Of a stretch of 64,000 nt of DNA, positions 26,131 to 39,550 are shown piece after piece (the stretch's first letter is position 1; the number at the start of each line of letters is the position of its first letter). The position numbers were made by a program, and so were the translations under genes. The stretch is from NCBI GenBank assembly GCA_002914845.1, contig JXTC01000007.1, positions 1,003,420 through 1,067,419 of the forward strand, written 5' to 3'. This DNA is from Trema orientale (taxonomy: Eukaryota > Streptophyta > Magnoliopsida > Rosales > Cannabaceae). A model generated the notes under the pieces. The model saw only the letters and a program-made list of their open reading frames with translations, did no database searches and was not told the DNA's origin.

Positions 26131-26291
26131 ACTCTCATACCTTCTTCCTCCAGTTCCAAGGAAATCCCATATCATATTTTCTCTAAAGATTTCCTTTAAA
26201 GCTCTCAATACATACACGTACAAATACAGTCGCATTTTATCAAACATTTGATATAGTTTCATATATACACATATATTTCTTCTTTACTACA

Positions 26292-29268
26292 ATGGAGACG
26301 GTCGTCGCTCAAAATGGTAGCCACCGCGTCCAAAACGACGTGTCGTTGGAGAGTTTCTGCACGACCAAGCCGGCGGCCGCCGTCTCCGGTGACCCGCTGA
26401 ACTGGGGCTCGGCGGCCGAGTCCCTGAGTGGGAGCCACCTGGAGGAGGTGAAGAGAATGGTGGCGGAGTACCGGAGACCGGTCGTCCGGCTCGGCGGCGA
26501 GACGCTGACCATATCCCAGGTGGCAGCCATCGCCGCCGGCGGTGACGTGGCCGGAGCGAAGGTGGAGCTTTCTGAGTCGTCCAGGGCGGGAGTCAAGGCT
26601 AGCAGTGACTGGGTTATGGAGAGCATGAGCAAAGGTACGGACAGCTATGGTGTGACCACCGGGTTCGGTGCGACCTCTCACAGGAGAACCAAGCAAGGCG
26701 GTGCCCTTCAGAAGGAGCTCATCAGGTAGGAAAAATAAATAAATAAATAATAAATGTGTCGATTATTTACTTTTGGTGCATAGTTTATGGAAATGGACTC
26801 GGCCGAGTTGACTCAGTTCCGACATTAATATAAACCTGGCCAGCTCGGACGAGTGGGGCCGGGTCAATTAATAGTATTGGGTGTGGAGAAGGAGCTAGCT
26901 GCAGCTGGCAGCGTTAAGGCTTTGTTGGAAAGAAGTTAAGATTTTTAAGAACGTGTTTATGTATGTATACAATTTTTACATGGGAAAGTTTCTAAGAGAA
27001 ACGTCACAAATTATGCCGATAAATTATATTATATAAGGCAACTTGAATTTGCCTATAGCCGGCTGATTCCATAGCCACAGTACATTAGTGTTTGTTATTT
27101 ACCTCTAGATATATATACCCAACAATCTAGATTCTAGAAGAAACTTATTCAATTTGGTTTATAAAAAAAAAAGCTGAAATTTTGGGTATCAAATCTTATT
27201 TGAACTTTTTAAAAAAAAAAAAAAAAAACAAATTATGTCCTTGATGTAATACTAAGGTTTAAAAAGTACGGAGTCAAATGTTTCATTGCAAAAGGAAACC
27301 TCACAAGAGAAAAAGAAAATGTAGTACTAGAGTCAAGATCTAGATAAAGTACAGACCTACTACATTTAACACAGTCTCTTCTTTTAGTTTGCAATTATTA
27401 TGTGCTCCAATAAACGATTTAGTTTCGCCTTTTTTTATAGTGACATCGTCACACATCTGGTTTAACCAATCAGTGGCCTTAAATCAGTGATTAATCTTCC
27501 AGTTGTTATTACCTGCAGATTCTTGAATGCTGGAATATTTGGCCATGGAACAGAATCATCACACACTTTGCCTCACTCGGCAACAAGAGCGGGACTGCTT
27601 GTTAGGATTAACACCCTCCTCCAAGGCTACTCCGGCATTAGATTCGAGATTTTGGAAGCCATGACCAAGCTCCTCAACAGCAATGTCACCCCATGTTTGC
27701 CACTGCGTGGCACAATCACGGCCTCAGGAGACCTTGTCCCTCTGTCCTACATTGCCGGCTTACTCACTGGCAGGCCTAATTCGAAGGCCGTTGGCCCCAA
27801 TGGCGAATCACTCACTGCCGAGGAAGCCTTCAAAGTTGCCGGGATCAATTCCGAGTTCTTTGAGTTGCAGCCTAAGGAAGGCCTTGCTCTTGTTAATGGC
27901 ACTGCTGTTGGTTCAGGCTTGGCTTCTACTGTTCTTTTTGAGGCCAACATTCTTGCCGTGTTGTCCGAAATCTTGTCGGCAATTTTTGCTGAGGTGATGC
28001 AGGGTAAGCCCGAGTTTACTGATCACCTGACTCATAAGTTGAAGCACCATCCTGGTCAAATTGAAGCTGCAGCCATTATGGAACACATTTTGGATGGTAG
28101 CGCTTATATTAAAGCTGCTCAGAAGCTTCATGAGATAGATCCTCTTCAGAAACCAAAACAGGATCGCTATGCACTGAGGACATCACCCCAATGGCTTGGA
28201 CCACAAATTGAGGTGATCAGATTCTCAACCAAATCAATTGAAAGAGAGATAAACTCAGTAAACGACAACCCTTTGATTGACGTTTCAAGGAACAAGGCCC
28301 TCCATGGTGGCAACTTCCAAGGGACCCCAATTGGAGTTTCAATGGACAACACTCGTTTGGCTATTGCATCGATTGGAAAACTCATGTTTGCCCAATTTTC
28401 TGAGCTCGTTAATGATTTCTACAACAATGGTTTACCTTCAAATCTTTCTGGTGGCCGCAACCCAAGTTTGGATTATGGTTTCAAGGGAGCTGAAATTGCC
28501 ATGGCCTCCTATTGTTCTGAGCTCCAGTACCTTGCTAATCCAGTAACCAGCCACGTTCAGAGCGCTGAACAACACAACCAAGATGTTAACTCTCTAGGAT
28601 TGATATCTTCAAGGAAGACTGAGGAGGCTATTGATATTCTCAAGCTCATGTCTTCAACCTTCCTAGTGGCTCTTTGCCAAGCCATTGACTTGAGGCATTT
28701 GGAGGAGAATCTAAAGCACACAGTTAAGAACACTGTGAGCCAGGTAGCTAAGAGAGTTCTAACTACCGGCATCAATGGTGAACTCCACCCTTCGAGATTT
28801 TGTGAGAAGGATCTTCTTAAAGTGGTGGACAGGGAATATGTGTTTGCCTACATTGATGATGCCTGCAGTGCTACCTATCCATTGATGCAGAAACTGAGGC
28901 AAGTACTAGTCGAACACGCTTTGACAAATGGCGAAAATGAGAAGAACTCAAACACTTCAATCTTCCAAAAGATTGCAGCTTTTGAGGAAGAACTAAAGAC
29001 CCTTTTGCCTAAAGAGGTTGAGAGTTCAAGGATTGCTGTCGAAAGTGGGAATGCGGCGATATCGAATCAGATCAAGGAGTGCAGGTCTTATCCATTGTAC
29101 AAGTTTGTGAGGGAGGAGCTGGGAACTGGTTTGCTGACAGGGGAGAAGGTCAGATCACCCGGTGAGGAGTTTGACAAGGTGTTCTCTGCAATGTGCCAGG
29201 GGAAGATTATCGATCCAATGTTGGAATGTATCAGCAGCTGGAATGGTGCACCTCTTCCAATCTGCTAG
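26292..29268 (+). CDS. PAL: Phenylalanine ammonia-lyase, copy 1
   Basis: This enzyme deaminates L-phenylalanine to trans-cinnamate, the entry to phenylpropanoids. Exons 26292-26725 and 27519-29268 join at the conserved phase-2 PAL intron within an arginine codon (R145), giving 727 residues, a normal length. The MIO-forming Ala-Ser-Gly is at 213-215 in [17 protein letters not shown]. The catalytic tyrosine is Tyr119 in [13 protein letters not shown]. Phe146-Leu147 (RFLNAG) is the pair that favours phenylalanine over tyrosine. The C-terminus ends in the usual PLPIC. Exon 1 is GC-rich compared with the flanks. One oddity is DDACSATYP where PAL2 and PAL3 have DDPCSATYP. The gene appears functional. 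I use PAL as a family symbol; no Arabidopsis orthology is implied. Confidence 0.96.
26726..27518 (+). other. PAL1 intron
   Basis: A 793-base GT-AG intron at the conserved PAL position, AT-rich with poly-A runs near 27210. Its counterparts are 1734 bases in PAL2 and 680 bases in PAL3. No insertion is recognised. Confidence 0.9.
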
Positions 29269-29871
29269 AGGTCGTTTGTTCATTTGAATGTCGTTTTGTA
29301 TTCTCTGTTTTATGTCCATAAATGTTGGTTGATTTGTCCACGAGATCTGTGTGACCAAGCTGAATGTTGTAAAACAATCTTTTGTTCTTTGTTCTTTGTT
29401 CTTGTAAGATGCATGTAATTTTGCCCCCTTTTTTATTTTTCGTTTAATATTGTTTAATAGTAATGAAATAACACCCAGTTCAGATCCAGAATCTTGGTTA
29501 TGGAGCAAGAGTTGAATATCCAGGTTGCTTATATTTATTCTACAGATTTACTCATCCTCTACTCATTGTGCAACTATTTAATTTTAATTGGCAAAACATG
29601 ACTTGGGTCCCCATCCTTTTGGAGTTGCATCACTTAGCTCAACATTCAATTATTTGTATCACTCAAATCCTAGTCTCACCATTTTATTCAATCACATACA
29701 CGTCCCAATCAAAGATTGTTGTTAGATTTGAGTGTCAAATTCCATGTGCTCCACATGAATCCTTTTTTAAACTGTTTTTATTAAAAATATTTAGATTCAA
29801 ACTACCACATGACCAAAATAAAAAGAAATAAAAACGTGTATCAACTACCAAAAGAATATATACATTAAATC

Positions 29872-29902
<31 letters not shown>

Positions 29903-31340
29903 CTTAGCTTCTCTTTCTCACTGTCATTACCCTGCCACCATTGTCTTAGAGGGTGTAACTGTTGGAGTAAAACTAGTTTGATAATCAATTGCTATTTGCA
30001 ACCTTTACTCAGAACACGAAAATGGATACCCAACACTGGCTTGTGAGGGATAGATCATAGACAAGATGAAGCACAACAAGCACAGAAAAAATAGAAAAAG
30101 GGACTAATTTAAGCTCATTTTTTTTCACGAAAAGTTTTATATATGTCTTAATTTAAAGCTTCGGACTTTTAAGTCTAAAGTTCACTGTAGCTTAAAAACT
30201 AAATACCAAAAAATAACAAGCAGAAAAAAGAAAATAAAATCTAAATAACTCATGAAATTTGAACTGTCCAGACTCCAGTGTCCAGTCCTCAGGCCAACTC
30301 GATCAATAAAACAATGTTTCCCCTACCAGTGTATAATTTAAAAAGTAGGTGACTCACCTACTTAAAGAACCTGTCCCTATGATACAATGACCAGACTTAT
30401 TTTCTTTTTCTTTTTTTTTTTCTCTCAATTTTTTTTTTCCCTTTGAAAATAAAAAGAAACTAAAAGAAAAACTGAATTCAATTGAATATGATGATTAACC
30501 AATAGTTTTAACATCAGAAAAACGAAATTATTATTACTACTACTCCTAATTATTATTATTATTATCATAAATTTTTTATTTTGAAAAGTCAATTATTCAA
30601 TAGATCCGAAAAGATTTGATGAGATTTTTCAACGTACAAAGCTTATAGTGTACTATAAGAATATACTACGTCAAATACTGAAAAATAACGTCTGAATTTG
30701 AGAAAAAAGAACAATAATCATTAAATATAGTAATATTGAACTCAACTATAAATTATACATCTAAACTTACAATTAGATAAGCCACTCGAAAACAAATATA
30801 GTCAAACAAACTCTCACAAATAAATAACAGACTTATTCAAATACATAGATTTAAGAAAACACAATAAATAAATATAATTCCCCGCTAAAGAAATTATATG
30901 GGCTAGAAAGCAACAAATCAAACGTACTTTTTTTTTCTTTTTCTTCTTGTCCTTCTTCTTCTTTATTCACAAACACAAATTCACATAACTGCATTACTTT
31001 TCACGTCGATTTAAACCGATATGAAAAATGAAATAAAAAATTAAAAAAAAAGTTAATTAATTTCTAGAGTTGCGATCAGATCTGACCTCCTTTTATTGTG
31101 ACTTGATCTAGTTGTGATTACAACTGCAGTTGTATAGTTACTTCTATCCTCATGCCATTTGAAATTATGACTTGATGTATTTATGAAGATGGGGAGGACA
31201 AAGAGAGGAAAACAAAAAATGAAGAAAAAGAGAAATGAGAAAAAAAATAAAAGGGAAATAAGAAGGACAATGAGAAAAAAGAGAAAAAGAAGAAAAAGAA
31301 GAAAAAGAGAAATATTATATACATAGATGAATATGGAGAA
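29269..31340. other. PAL1 3' UTR and spacer
   Basis: The segment 29269-29690 is strongly similar to 59146-59528, the 3' flank of PAL3, including a shared 'aatagtaatgaaataa' region that may contain polyadenylation signals. Beyond about 29690 the similarity ends. A TA microsatellite lies at 29872-29896. The remainder is AT-rich with no gene. From about 31185 the sequence becomes a purine-rich tract. Confidence 0.65.
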
Positions 31341-31863
31341 AATAACTGCAAAAAAATACCCTGAGGTTTAGGTATTCTGCAATTTAAATCCTGAAGTTTG
31401 AATTCTGCAAAATAATATCTTAAAATTAAGAATTTCTAAAAATTAATACCCTGAGTTGACTTTTTAAATAATTTTAACGGATAAAATACAATAATATCCT
31501 CAAAATTGAGAAGAATAATAAGAATTAATTTAGTTTTAATAAATGATATTATTATTTTTTGGTTACTAAAATTGGTCAAAAAATCTGTCCAGGATATTAA
31601 TTTTCAGAAATTATTAATCTCATAGTATTATTTTGCAGAGTCCAAACTTCAAGGTTTAAATTGCAGAATACTCAAACTTGAGGGTATTTTTTTGCAATTC
31701 ATCCTAGAGAAAAGGATAATAGAAAAGAGTAGAGAAGAAAGAGAGAATGAGGGGAAAAAAAAAGATAGAGGAAGAGAAATGAGATTGTGAAGGATAAATA
31801 AAAGAAAAAAGAGAGGGATCATCTTCATTCAAAAAAAAAAAAAAAAAAAAGAAAAAAAGAGAG
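31185..31863. repeat. Purine-rich low-complexity tract split by a MITE
   Basis: Runs of A and G dominate 31185-31316 and 31706-31863. The two parts are separated by the fold-back element at 31341-31703, which seems to have inserted into one original tract. It is noncoding. Confidence 0.6.
31341..31703. mobile_element. Fold-back MITE (family C, copy 1)
   Basis: About 363 bases with inverted arms of roughly 115 bases each. The arms contain 'ctgcaaaaaaatacc', 'tctgcaatttaaa' and 'tctgcaaaataata', mirrored on the right. Related copies lie at 33087-33444 and 48173-48392. It is noncoding. The target duplication is not clear. Confidence 0.75.
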
Positions 31864-32060
31864 GGAATTTAAAACTTTCGGAAAAGTTAAGTAGGAATTC
31901 AAATTTTAAATAAAATTTGTATTATAAAAAATTTGACTTTTCACGTCGGTTTGGAAAGTCTATCTCGTCTATTTATAAATAATACTTTCCCATCTTTTAT
32001 AAATCGATGAGATAATATTTTTTTCCTCGTCACTTTAAAAGTGACAAGGTATCTTGTACA

Positions 32061-32617
32061 TAGGGCTGGCACACACGACGATACGACTCGAAAACGACAT
32101 GAAATAAACGGGTTTGGGTGACCCATTTAATTTTCGTGTCAATTTCGGGTTGACACGTGTAACACGTATAATAAACAGGTGGGTTTCAGGTCAACCCGTT
32201 TAACCTGAAAATGACTCGTGTAACCCGTTTAATTAAACGTGTCATTTTCGTGTCGTATCAACACGACACTAATATGACACATTTATTAATATTTTAATAT
32301 ATTAAACTTGATTTTGATTAATTCTAAGCATATTTATAGGAGTAAAATTAAATTAAGTAGTGCACAATCGTGTTAAATTAGAATAATCGGGTTAATTTTG
32401 AATAATCGTGTCAAACGGGTCATAATATGACATATGACACGTTTATTAAACGGGTTACACGTGTCATGTCGTGTTACATGTGTATTAATCGCGTCGTGTT
32501 CAGGTTTAAATTTTTGACACGTTTACTAATCGTATCGTGTTCGGGTTAGATGTTATCGTGTTGTATCGTAATCGTGTCGACCCAAACACGACACGATAAC
32601 ACAAATTGTCAGCCCTA
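32061..32617. mobile_element. hAT-type MITE 1
   Basis: This 557-base element has ends TAGGGCTGGCA and TGTCAGCCCTA. It is flanked by an exact 8-base duplication 'cttgtaca' (32053-32060 and 32618-32625), the hAT signature. The interior repeats 'cgtgtcgtgtt' and 'acccgtttaa' motifs in both orientations. No transposase is encoded, so it would depend on an external hAT enzyme. The 80-codon frame crossing its right end is not a gene. Confidence 0.88.
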
Positions 32618-33086
32618 CTTGTACATACTTACCTCACCAGCTATGCGTAACAACCGACTTGGATCTAGTGATGAGAAAAGTGACAAGTGTAGTAGTGATT
32701 CAAAGTTTTGGAGGAAATATGGTGTTATTGAAAGAATTGCTAAGCTGAAGATGTTGATTACACAAATCAAAGAGGTTGATCGAATAATTTGAGAGAGTGA
32801 GAGACTGATTTCCCAGACGGGAGAGATAACTTTCAAATTTTAATAAATTATTTGTGTCTTTTGAAAATGGATATTAGGAAAACATTGTATGAAACAATAA
32901 ACTTAACTTAACGTGTGTATATATATATATATTTTCTAGAATAATACTAGGAATGCACAAAATTAAAAAAAAAAATTAAACCAAATCATCCCATATGCTA
33001 GCTTCTTTTAAAATGTATCGTCGTGTTAGTATTGTGTGGCTTTGATTGTTGCCCATACTTTCTCTCTTCTTCTGTAATTGCATAGG

Positions 33087-33444
33087 ATAACTGCAAAAAA
33101 TTACTCTAAAGTTTAGGTGTTCTGCAATTTAAATCCTGAAGTTTGGACTTTGCAAAATAATACCATGAGATTAAGAATTTCTAAAAATTAATACCCTGCA
33201 TAGATTTTTTGAATAATTTTAACTGATAAAATACAATAATATCCTCAAAATTAAGATGAATAATATGCATTAATCTAGTTTTAATAGAGGATATTATTAT
33301 TTTTTTTGTTCCTAAAATTGGTCAAAAAATCGGTTTAGGGTATTAATTTTCAGATATTCTTAATCTCAGGGTATTATTTTGCAGAGTCCAAACTTCAGGG
33401 TTTAAATTGCAGAACACTCAAACTTCAAGGTATTGTTTTACAGA
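33087..33444. mobile_element. Fold-back MITE (family C, copy 2)
   Basis: Colinear along its full length with the element at 31341-31703, with the same inverted arms and the same central 'ataaaatacaataatatcc' segment. It is about 358 bases and noncoding. Confidence 0.75.
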
Positions 33445-33600
33445 TTTCCCTTGCATATTTACAATAATAGAAATTTATTTTCCTTCAATAAAAAAAATAA
33501 TATAGCATCGTGTTCAACCATATAACTTTAAATAAATTAGTCTTGCTTTTTTATTTTTTATTTTTAAAGTTGTGATTGAAAATGATAACATGTGATTGAG

Positions 33601-34205
33601 TAGAGCTGTTAAACGTGTCGTGTTGTATGGCCCATTTAAATTTGGCACAAACGTTTCTTAGTGTCGTGCCCAAAGTTAAACATTATTGGTCAGACACGGC
33701 ACATTGGCCTGTGTTGCTGTGTCAACCACATATGCCTAGACGTGTCAATCGATTTGGGCCAAAATTAGATCATTTAATTGGAAAAATATTAATTTTAGTG
33801 TCATTTTTATGAACTTTCTTTTTTTTTTTTTCAAATCATTCAAATACATAAAAAATATTAACGTAATAAATTAAATGTAATACATTTTAACGCCAAAGAA
33901 GAACTTTAAGAACCTTAAGAATTATTTGCATATCATAATCGATTATAGATTAAGTATCTCCCAATTAGGTTAATACTTGTATATTAGAAAACTTATCTAC
34001 AATGATACACATATATAACGTGCTAATATGATGTCCCCACGTGCTGCCTTGTCAAGCTGTGCTCAGCCTATCGTTCTTAACTTGTGAGCTCGACATAATT
34101 TATATAATTAGATTGTGCCCAGCACGCCCGATATTTTAGCATATTATGCCATACTTAAGCGTGCTACCGTGTTAATGGGCAAACTCAGCCCTCTTGACAA
34201 CTCTA
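33601..34205. mobile_element. hAT-type MITE 2
   Basis: This 605-base element has ends TAGAGCTGTTAA and TTGACAACTCTA, with an exact 8-base duplication 'tgattgag' (33593-33600 and 34206-34213). The interior has 'cgtgtcgtgt'-like motifs similar in style to the MITE at 32061-32617, but the ends differ. It is noncoding; the 65-codon frame inside is not a gene. Confidence 0.85.
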
Positions 34206-34493
34206 TGATTGAGTATATATATTTTTTTGTACAAGTTTTTAACGTCCTTAATATTACTTATTAGTTGGGTTTATTACCATCCCTTTGTCTACTCTCCACA
34301 CACATTTTTTTACTATTATTTTTATTACCAAAAGAACCCTTAATAAAATTACTTTTTAGTATATTAATTGTTATAAAAAAAGGTCTCTAATTTATACGAT
34401 CTCTCTGGACACTATTTTTTTTTATTTTTGTTTTTCCTAAAAAACTTTTCACACCCTTATTTTCAAAACAAAAATCTTACTGCCAAAGATCTT

Positions 34494-35720
34494 TGTTAGG
34501 TCCGTTTTTCAGATATGGTCAGATTAAATAATTTAACCAATTATTTAATAATATTGTAACATGAAGGATGATCATTGTAAAAATGGAAAAATAAAAATAA
34601 CACACAGAAATTTTTACTTGATTCAGTTATCTCATGATAACCTACGTCTAAGGGGCCACACCCAGAGAATAAACACTATTAGTAAAGTCTGAATGAAAAC
34701 AAACACCAATTTGACTTATACAATAAAAAGACTCATTCTTTTGATTATCGCAATGTGGATGTATTCCTTCACCAATATGTCTAGCGAGCACCACTCGTCT
34801 TAGGTTGACTTCGTTCTTCTGAAATCTCTTTAGGTACTTGAAGTCAATCTTTTCCCGAAGATTTTGTATTTGTCCTCCTGATGAACACTCACAGTCAAGC
34901 TTCCCTTGACCTTATTTGATCTTTCACTCGTGAACTCCCTTCACGGCTACAGATCGATCTTCTCCCGAAGATATTCAGCACCTCTCCTGAAGTACTTTAT
35001 CACACGACTAGAACTACTCCTAAGTCTAAGAAAATGGTTAGAAGAAAATTTCTTTTACACTCAATAGCCGATATACAATATGTGGTCTCTACCTAAAGCT
35101 ACTCTTGAGTGGCCTTCAAATAGAGTGAGAGAGCAAGCCTTCATGTTAGGGTTCTGCAAAATAACATTTAAGAGTATTTAATGTTGATTAGAAAACTTGC
35201 AAGATCAGCCAAGTTCGTCACCAAACTTAGAAAACTGATATGGAATTTAATTGCTGATTTTGTCCACGTGTTGCAACATGATCTGTCAACACAGTCATGT
35301 TGGAATAGAAAAAGAAACTTCCAGATTTCTTTCCTGAAATAAAATAGTCAGTTACTTAAACCTTTTGACAGCTTATGTGACGAATTAGAGTAATTTTAAA
35401 TAATAAGAATCAGTACAAATGAATTAAGGAAACTTCTATAAACGATATTCATATAAAATACTCATTTAAAGGATTTTCCTTAATGAAATATAGACAGATA
35501 CTTAAAACTAATTTTGGTAAGAGTTACTTACCCATTCTTACATAATTGAATCTGTCTATAACTTGATATAATCAGATATTTATGATACACAATCACACAG
35601 GACGTGATCTAAAAAATACTGAAAAACTTAATCAAATCAAATATTTAGTCGCATGTTGTAACATGACTGGTAAACCTGTTATGTTGCAAAATGAAGTTGC
35701 CAACAGATTTTGCTCTTTCA
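34494..35720 (-). repeat. Copia element 3' LTR (left copy)
   Basis: This 1227-base LTR begins TGTTAGGTCCG and ends CTCTTTCA on the plus strand. It aligns along its length with 39551-40718, with many point differences and small indels, so the insertion is not recent. On the minus strand it is the downstream LTR. Confidence 0.85.
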
Positions 35721-37337
35721 ATCTCCCCCTTTGGCATCTTTGAGACAAATATTTGATACACCTGCAAAATAAAGTCAGTATGTAGCCAAAAAATATCATG
35801 CTTTCTCCCCCTTTTGGACAAAAGATCCAAAGGTAGAAGAATGAAGACAAACAAATATCAATCATATAGAGAAAAATAAACAGAAACATATTTAAGCACA
35901 GAGAAGTAAACATGTCCTGCAAAAACAAAAGAGTACCAAATAAAAGCAGAGTGTAGTGACATGACTCTCCCTTGATTGTTGCTTGTAATAACAAGACAAC
36001 AGCTTGCTTTTCTCAGGATCTCATAAAATTGATGACAACAGTATCATCATGATCTTTCTCTTTTCTCTTTTATGACTCCTCCTCAGAAAAACTCCTCTTC
36101 ACTAAATGATATGAGCATCATAAAGGAAGGAAAGAAACATGTCTTCCATTAATTTGGAGGATTTATCACAACTAAAAGCTTCTGCAAAACTAGAGAGAGC
36201 ATAAAAAGAAGTAAAAGAAAAGAAAATGAATAATTTTCTACATAGAGAAAATGTGTGAGACCAAATTGGGAAACAAATTAGGGTTAGAATAATGATAAAT
36301 GAAATATGCTCACACAACTCTTTAGTTACCCGAAATTGAAAAAAGGAAATAAATTAGAGCCAATATTTTTTTTTGTTTGAAATCAAATAACCATCTTTTG
36401 GAAAATGTTTCAATATATAACATCAACAAGCAGATTTTTCATTAATCATTTTTTTAAAAAAAAAATCATTTTATTTCCATGTTGTAATATGCTTCATTTT
36501 GCCACAAAGTCAGAACCTTTCATATGGAAAGCTAGAATGAAAAATAGAAATTGATGAATTCTTATTAATCGTAAACGATTTTAAAATAGACAGATCTTAC
36601 CATTTTTATCCTCCAAAATTTTCGGAAAATTTTAGGCTAAATTAATCATCAAAAATTGATAACTGACATACCTTATTTTGCTAATCTCAACGAAAATTCA
36701 CATTTATTACAAGCTTTTGTGTGCTGTGATTTCTTGAGCAATACATCTTTGTTTATTGCTACTGTATTTTTTTATTTATTTATTTTTTTTATAAAAGTAC
36801 AAAAATGAAGTACTCATAGTCATTAGCTTTCACTCTATCACTGAGGTAACCTTTTTCACATGGTAGATCGTCCTCTAGTGTATTTGTGATACATAGCACC
36901 AGATTACTCATAGATGGTTTTAAACATCGGTTTAAGTAGTTTTTTCTGACTGTGAAGCCTGTTTACACATAAATTATTTGCTGAGATCAAATAATCAAAA
37001 GTTAGTCAGTCAAAATCTAATCTAAGATTTTCAATTTTTCCTGTTATATTCAAAGATTTTAAAAAATAAAAACAATAAAAACTGTATATTATAAAATCAA
37101 TTCATATTTAACAAAAATTCATCTTTTTCCATATTTCTTTTAAGCTTTCCAGAGAAAAATATCCTAACTTCAAAAGGCAAAATTTAGCATAAAACTAAAA
37201 GTAACAATCACTTGGAACATTACCCTAAGGTTTTCCTTAAGGAATAAAAAATGATCAAAGTCAAAAGATTTTGTGGAAATATCTACAAGTTGTATCTATG
37301 TTTCAACTTTTCCAAAATTAATGATTTTATTTTAGGC

Positions 37338-39500
37338 TCAATCAAAGAAAAAAAAGCACACATATTTGATCAAATTCGTGTATCTTTTCCTTGTAACCAT
37401 AAAATCATCAATACTACCTGCCATCGGGTTAGACAGATGATTTTTCTTCACCTTGGATGGGGGTTCAGCAGAAACAATCTCTCTCTGTATAGTTGATGTT
37501 GCAGCATCAGTATTTGATGTTGTAATATGACTACTTGGATCTGCAACAACGTCAAGCTGTGTTGTAACATGTATTTTTGAACCATAATCTCCTACAGCTT
37601 CATCAGTAAAGCTGTTTATCTCATTCTTCTTGTAATCTACTAGTATGGTTTTGTAACATGTCATGTGCTTAGAATACCCAGTATCGTTCGTAGCACATGT
37701 TCTAAAACAAGTTAAAGAAGCAGAGCAATTCAAATCTAATTTCTTTATCCAGACTTTCCTTATTTCATTTGAAAGATCAAGTTTTTTCCTAGGTGTTTTT
37801 CTTTGGAAAGGAATCACATGTAAAAAATATTTATTTTTCAAAAAATTCATCATGGTAAAACACCGAGGTATGATATGAGCTTTAACACCACAAAAGTTTC
37901 CAACTTACCATTTTTACCTGTCGAATTTCACACTGTCGGTTTATTATGTGTTGCAACATGAGAGCTTGTATTGCAACATAAGTACGATTTTCTGCAACAT
38001 AAGTACAATTTTTTGCAACAGGATTAGAAAAAATACTTTGACAAAAAACAATCTTTGAATTAGAATGCTCACCTTTAAATCCAAGTCTTTTATGATCAGA
38101 ACTAGATTTACCAATGGACAAAATATGATCAAGCTTGTCAGTTCCAGAATACAATATCTTTAAGGACTTTTGAGTCCTTTTAAGATCAGCTGAGACCTCT
38201 TTCAATTTTGCTTCCTTTTCAGCCAACAAGGTCTCTAATTTCTGTACTTTGATCTCTGCATTCTCCTTAAATTCAATAAGTGCAGAAGTTCTACCTTCAA
38301 GAGAACGATTCTGATTTACTATTCTAGTCCACTGAGAATACATATTCTCATATGACTCTCGGATTGATTTGTCATCTAGTTCAGATTCATCACTGTTAGA
38401 ATCATCTTCATTATTCTTTCCTGTCACTGATGTTGTAACATGACTGCCAGATGCAGTCTGTGTTATATCATGATCTACAGATTTTTGTACAGAATATATG
38501 TCATCTGAAACTAAAGAAATACCGAAGGCTACGTAATTACTTACATGATCATCACCATCTTCTTGACTACTTTCTGATTTTTCATCACTCTCGGTGGAGG
38601 TTATGGCCTTGCACTTCTTCTTTAGGGTGTTGGCACACTCAGATTGTATATGACCATACCCCTCGCATTCTTTGCATTGAATTCCCCTTTTCTTAGAAGA
38701 ATCGGATTTAGGAAAATTCATACTTTTATTGGTGTTTCCCTATTTTGACTTCTTGCCCATCTTTTTCAAAAATTCACTGAAATTTTTTGTCAACAAGGCA
38801 AGATTATCATCATCTTCATTAGCAGATTTTGACGCCGATTTTGAGGCTTTCTCTCTCTTCTTGAGATTCATCTTATACATCTGAAGTGATCCCATCAATT
38901 CCTCAACTTTCATTAGATCAAGGTTCTTGCTTTCCTCTATAGCCATGAGTTTTGGTTGAAACCTGGCTGGTAATGAACGGAAAATTTTTCTAACTATCTT
39001 AGTATATGAAAATTACTTACCAAAAGCAAAAGATTCGTTAGAAATATCATAAAGCTTAGTAAAATATTCAGACAATATTTCATCTTCTCTTATTCTCAAT
39101 TACTCAAATTTAGAGGTTAACATGATTAATTTGGTTCTTTTTATATCACCAGAACCTTCAAAGTTTTTTTACAAAATATCTCATACCTCTTTTGCAGATT
39201 CACAATTTGTAATCATCTTAATCCTAGTAGTATCTACTCCATTTAGTATAGCATGTAAAGCCTTGGAATTGTAATTAGTAAGTTTGTCATCATCAGATGA
39301 CCATGTCAACTTAAGTTTAAGAACATCCTTCCCTTCTTCATCCTTAGTAGTTGGAGGATTCTAACTACTAAGAACAGATCTCCAAGCTCTTTCATCAGGA
39401 GCCTTAATAAAGGCCTTCATGCGTACCTTCCAATAAAAGTGGAGGGTGTGAAATAGAAGCACCTTCTGTCATGAACGTCATACCTGAAAACAGATCAAAT
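37338..39500 (-). pseudogene. Copia gag and protease-region remnants
   Basis: Three minus-strand pieces form a broken gag. The segment 38740-39500 resembles the UBN2/gag domain and contains stops. The segment 37882-38721 holds a zinc knuckle (CKECEGYGHIQSEC, the CX2CX4HX4C pattern) followed by a coiled-coil-like stretch rich in E and K. The segment 37338-37853 resembles the region around the protease (a degenerate GYSKHMT motif) and then jumps to sequence normally found just before reverse transcriptase (VTRKRYTNLIKYVCF). The jump suggests loss of the integrase. Stops and frame breaks make it non-coding now. Confidence 0.7.
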
Positions 39501-39550
39501 ATTCTACAAGATCTTCACCAAAAATATTAGTATCCCTCTCTGATACCAAT

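Noticed and set aside
25765-26199. 144-codon frame before PAL1
   Set aside because: It covers the PAL1 promoter and leader (AC elements, CT tract, TATA). Its composition reflects pyrimidine-rich DNA.
26259-26696. Long minus-strand frames opposite PAL exon 1 in all copies
   Set aside because: They are antisense shadows of GC-rich PAL coding sequence, and their sequence varies with the sense codons.
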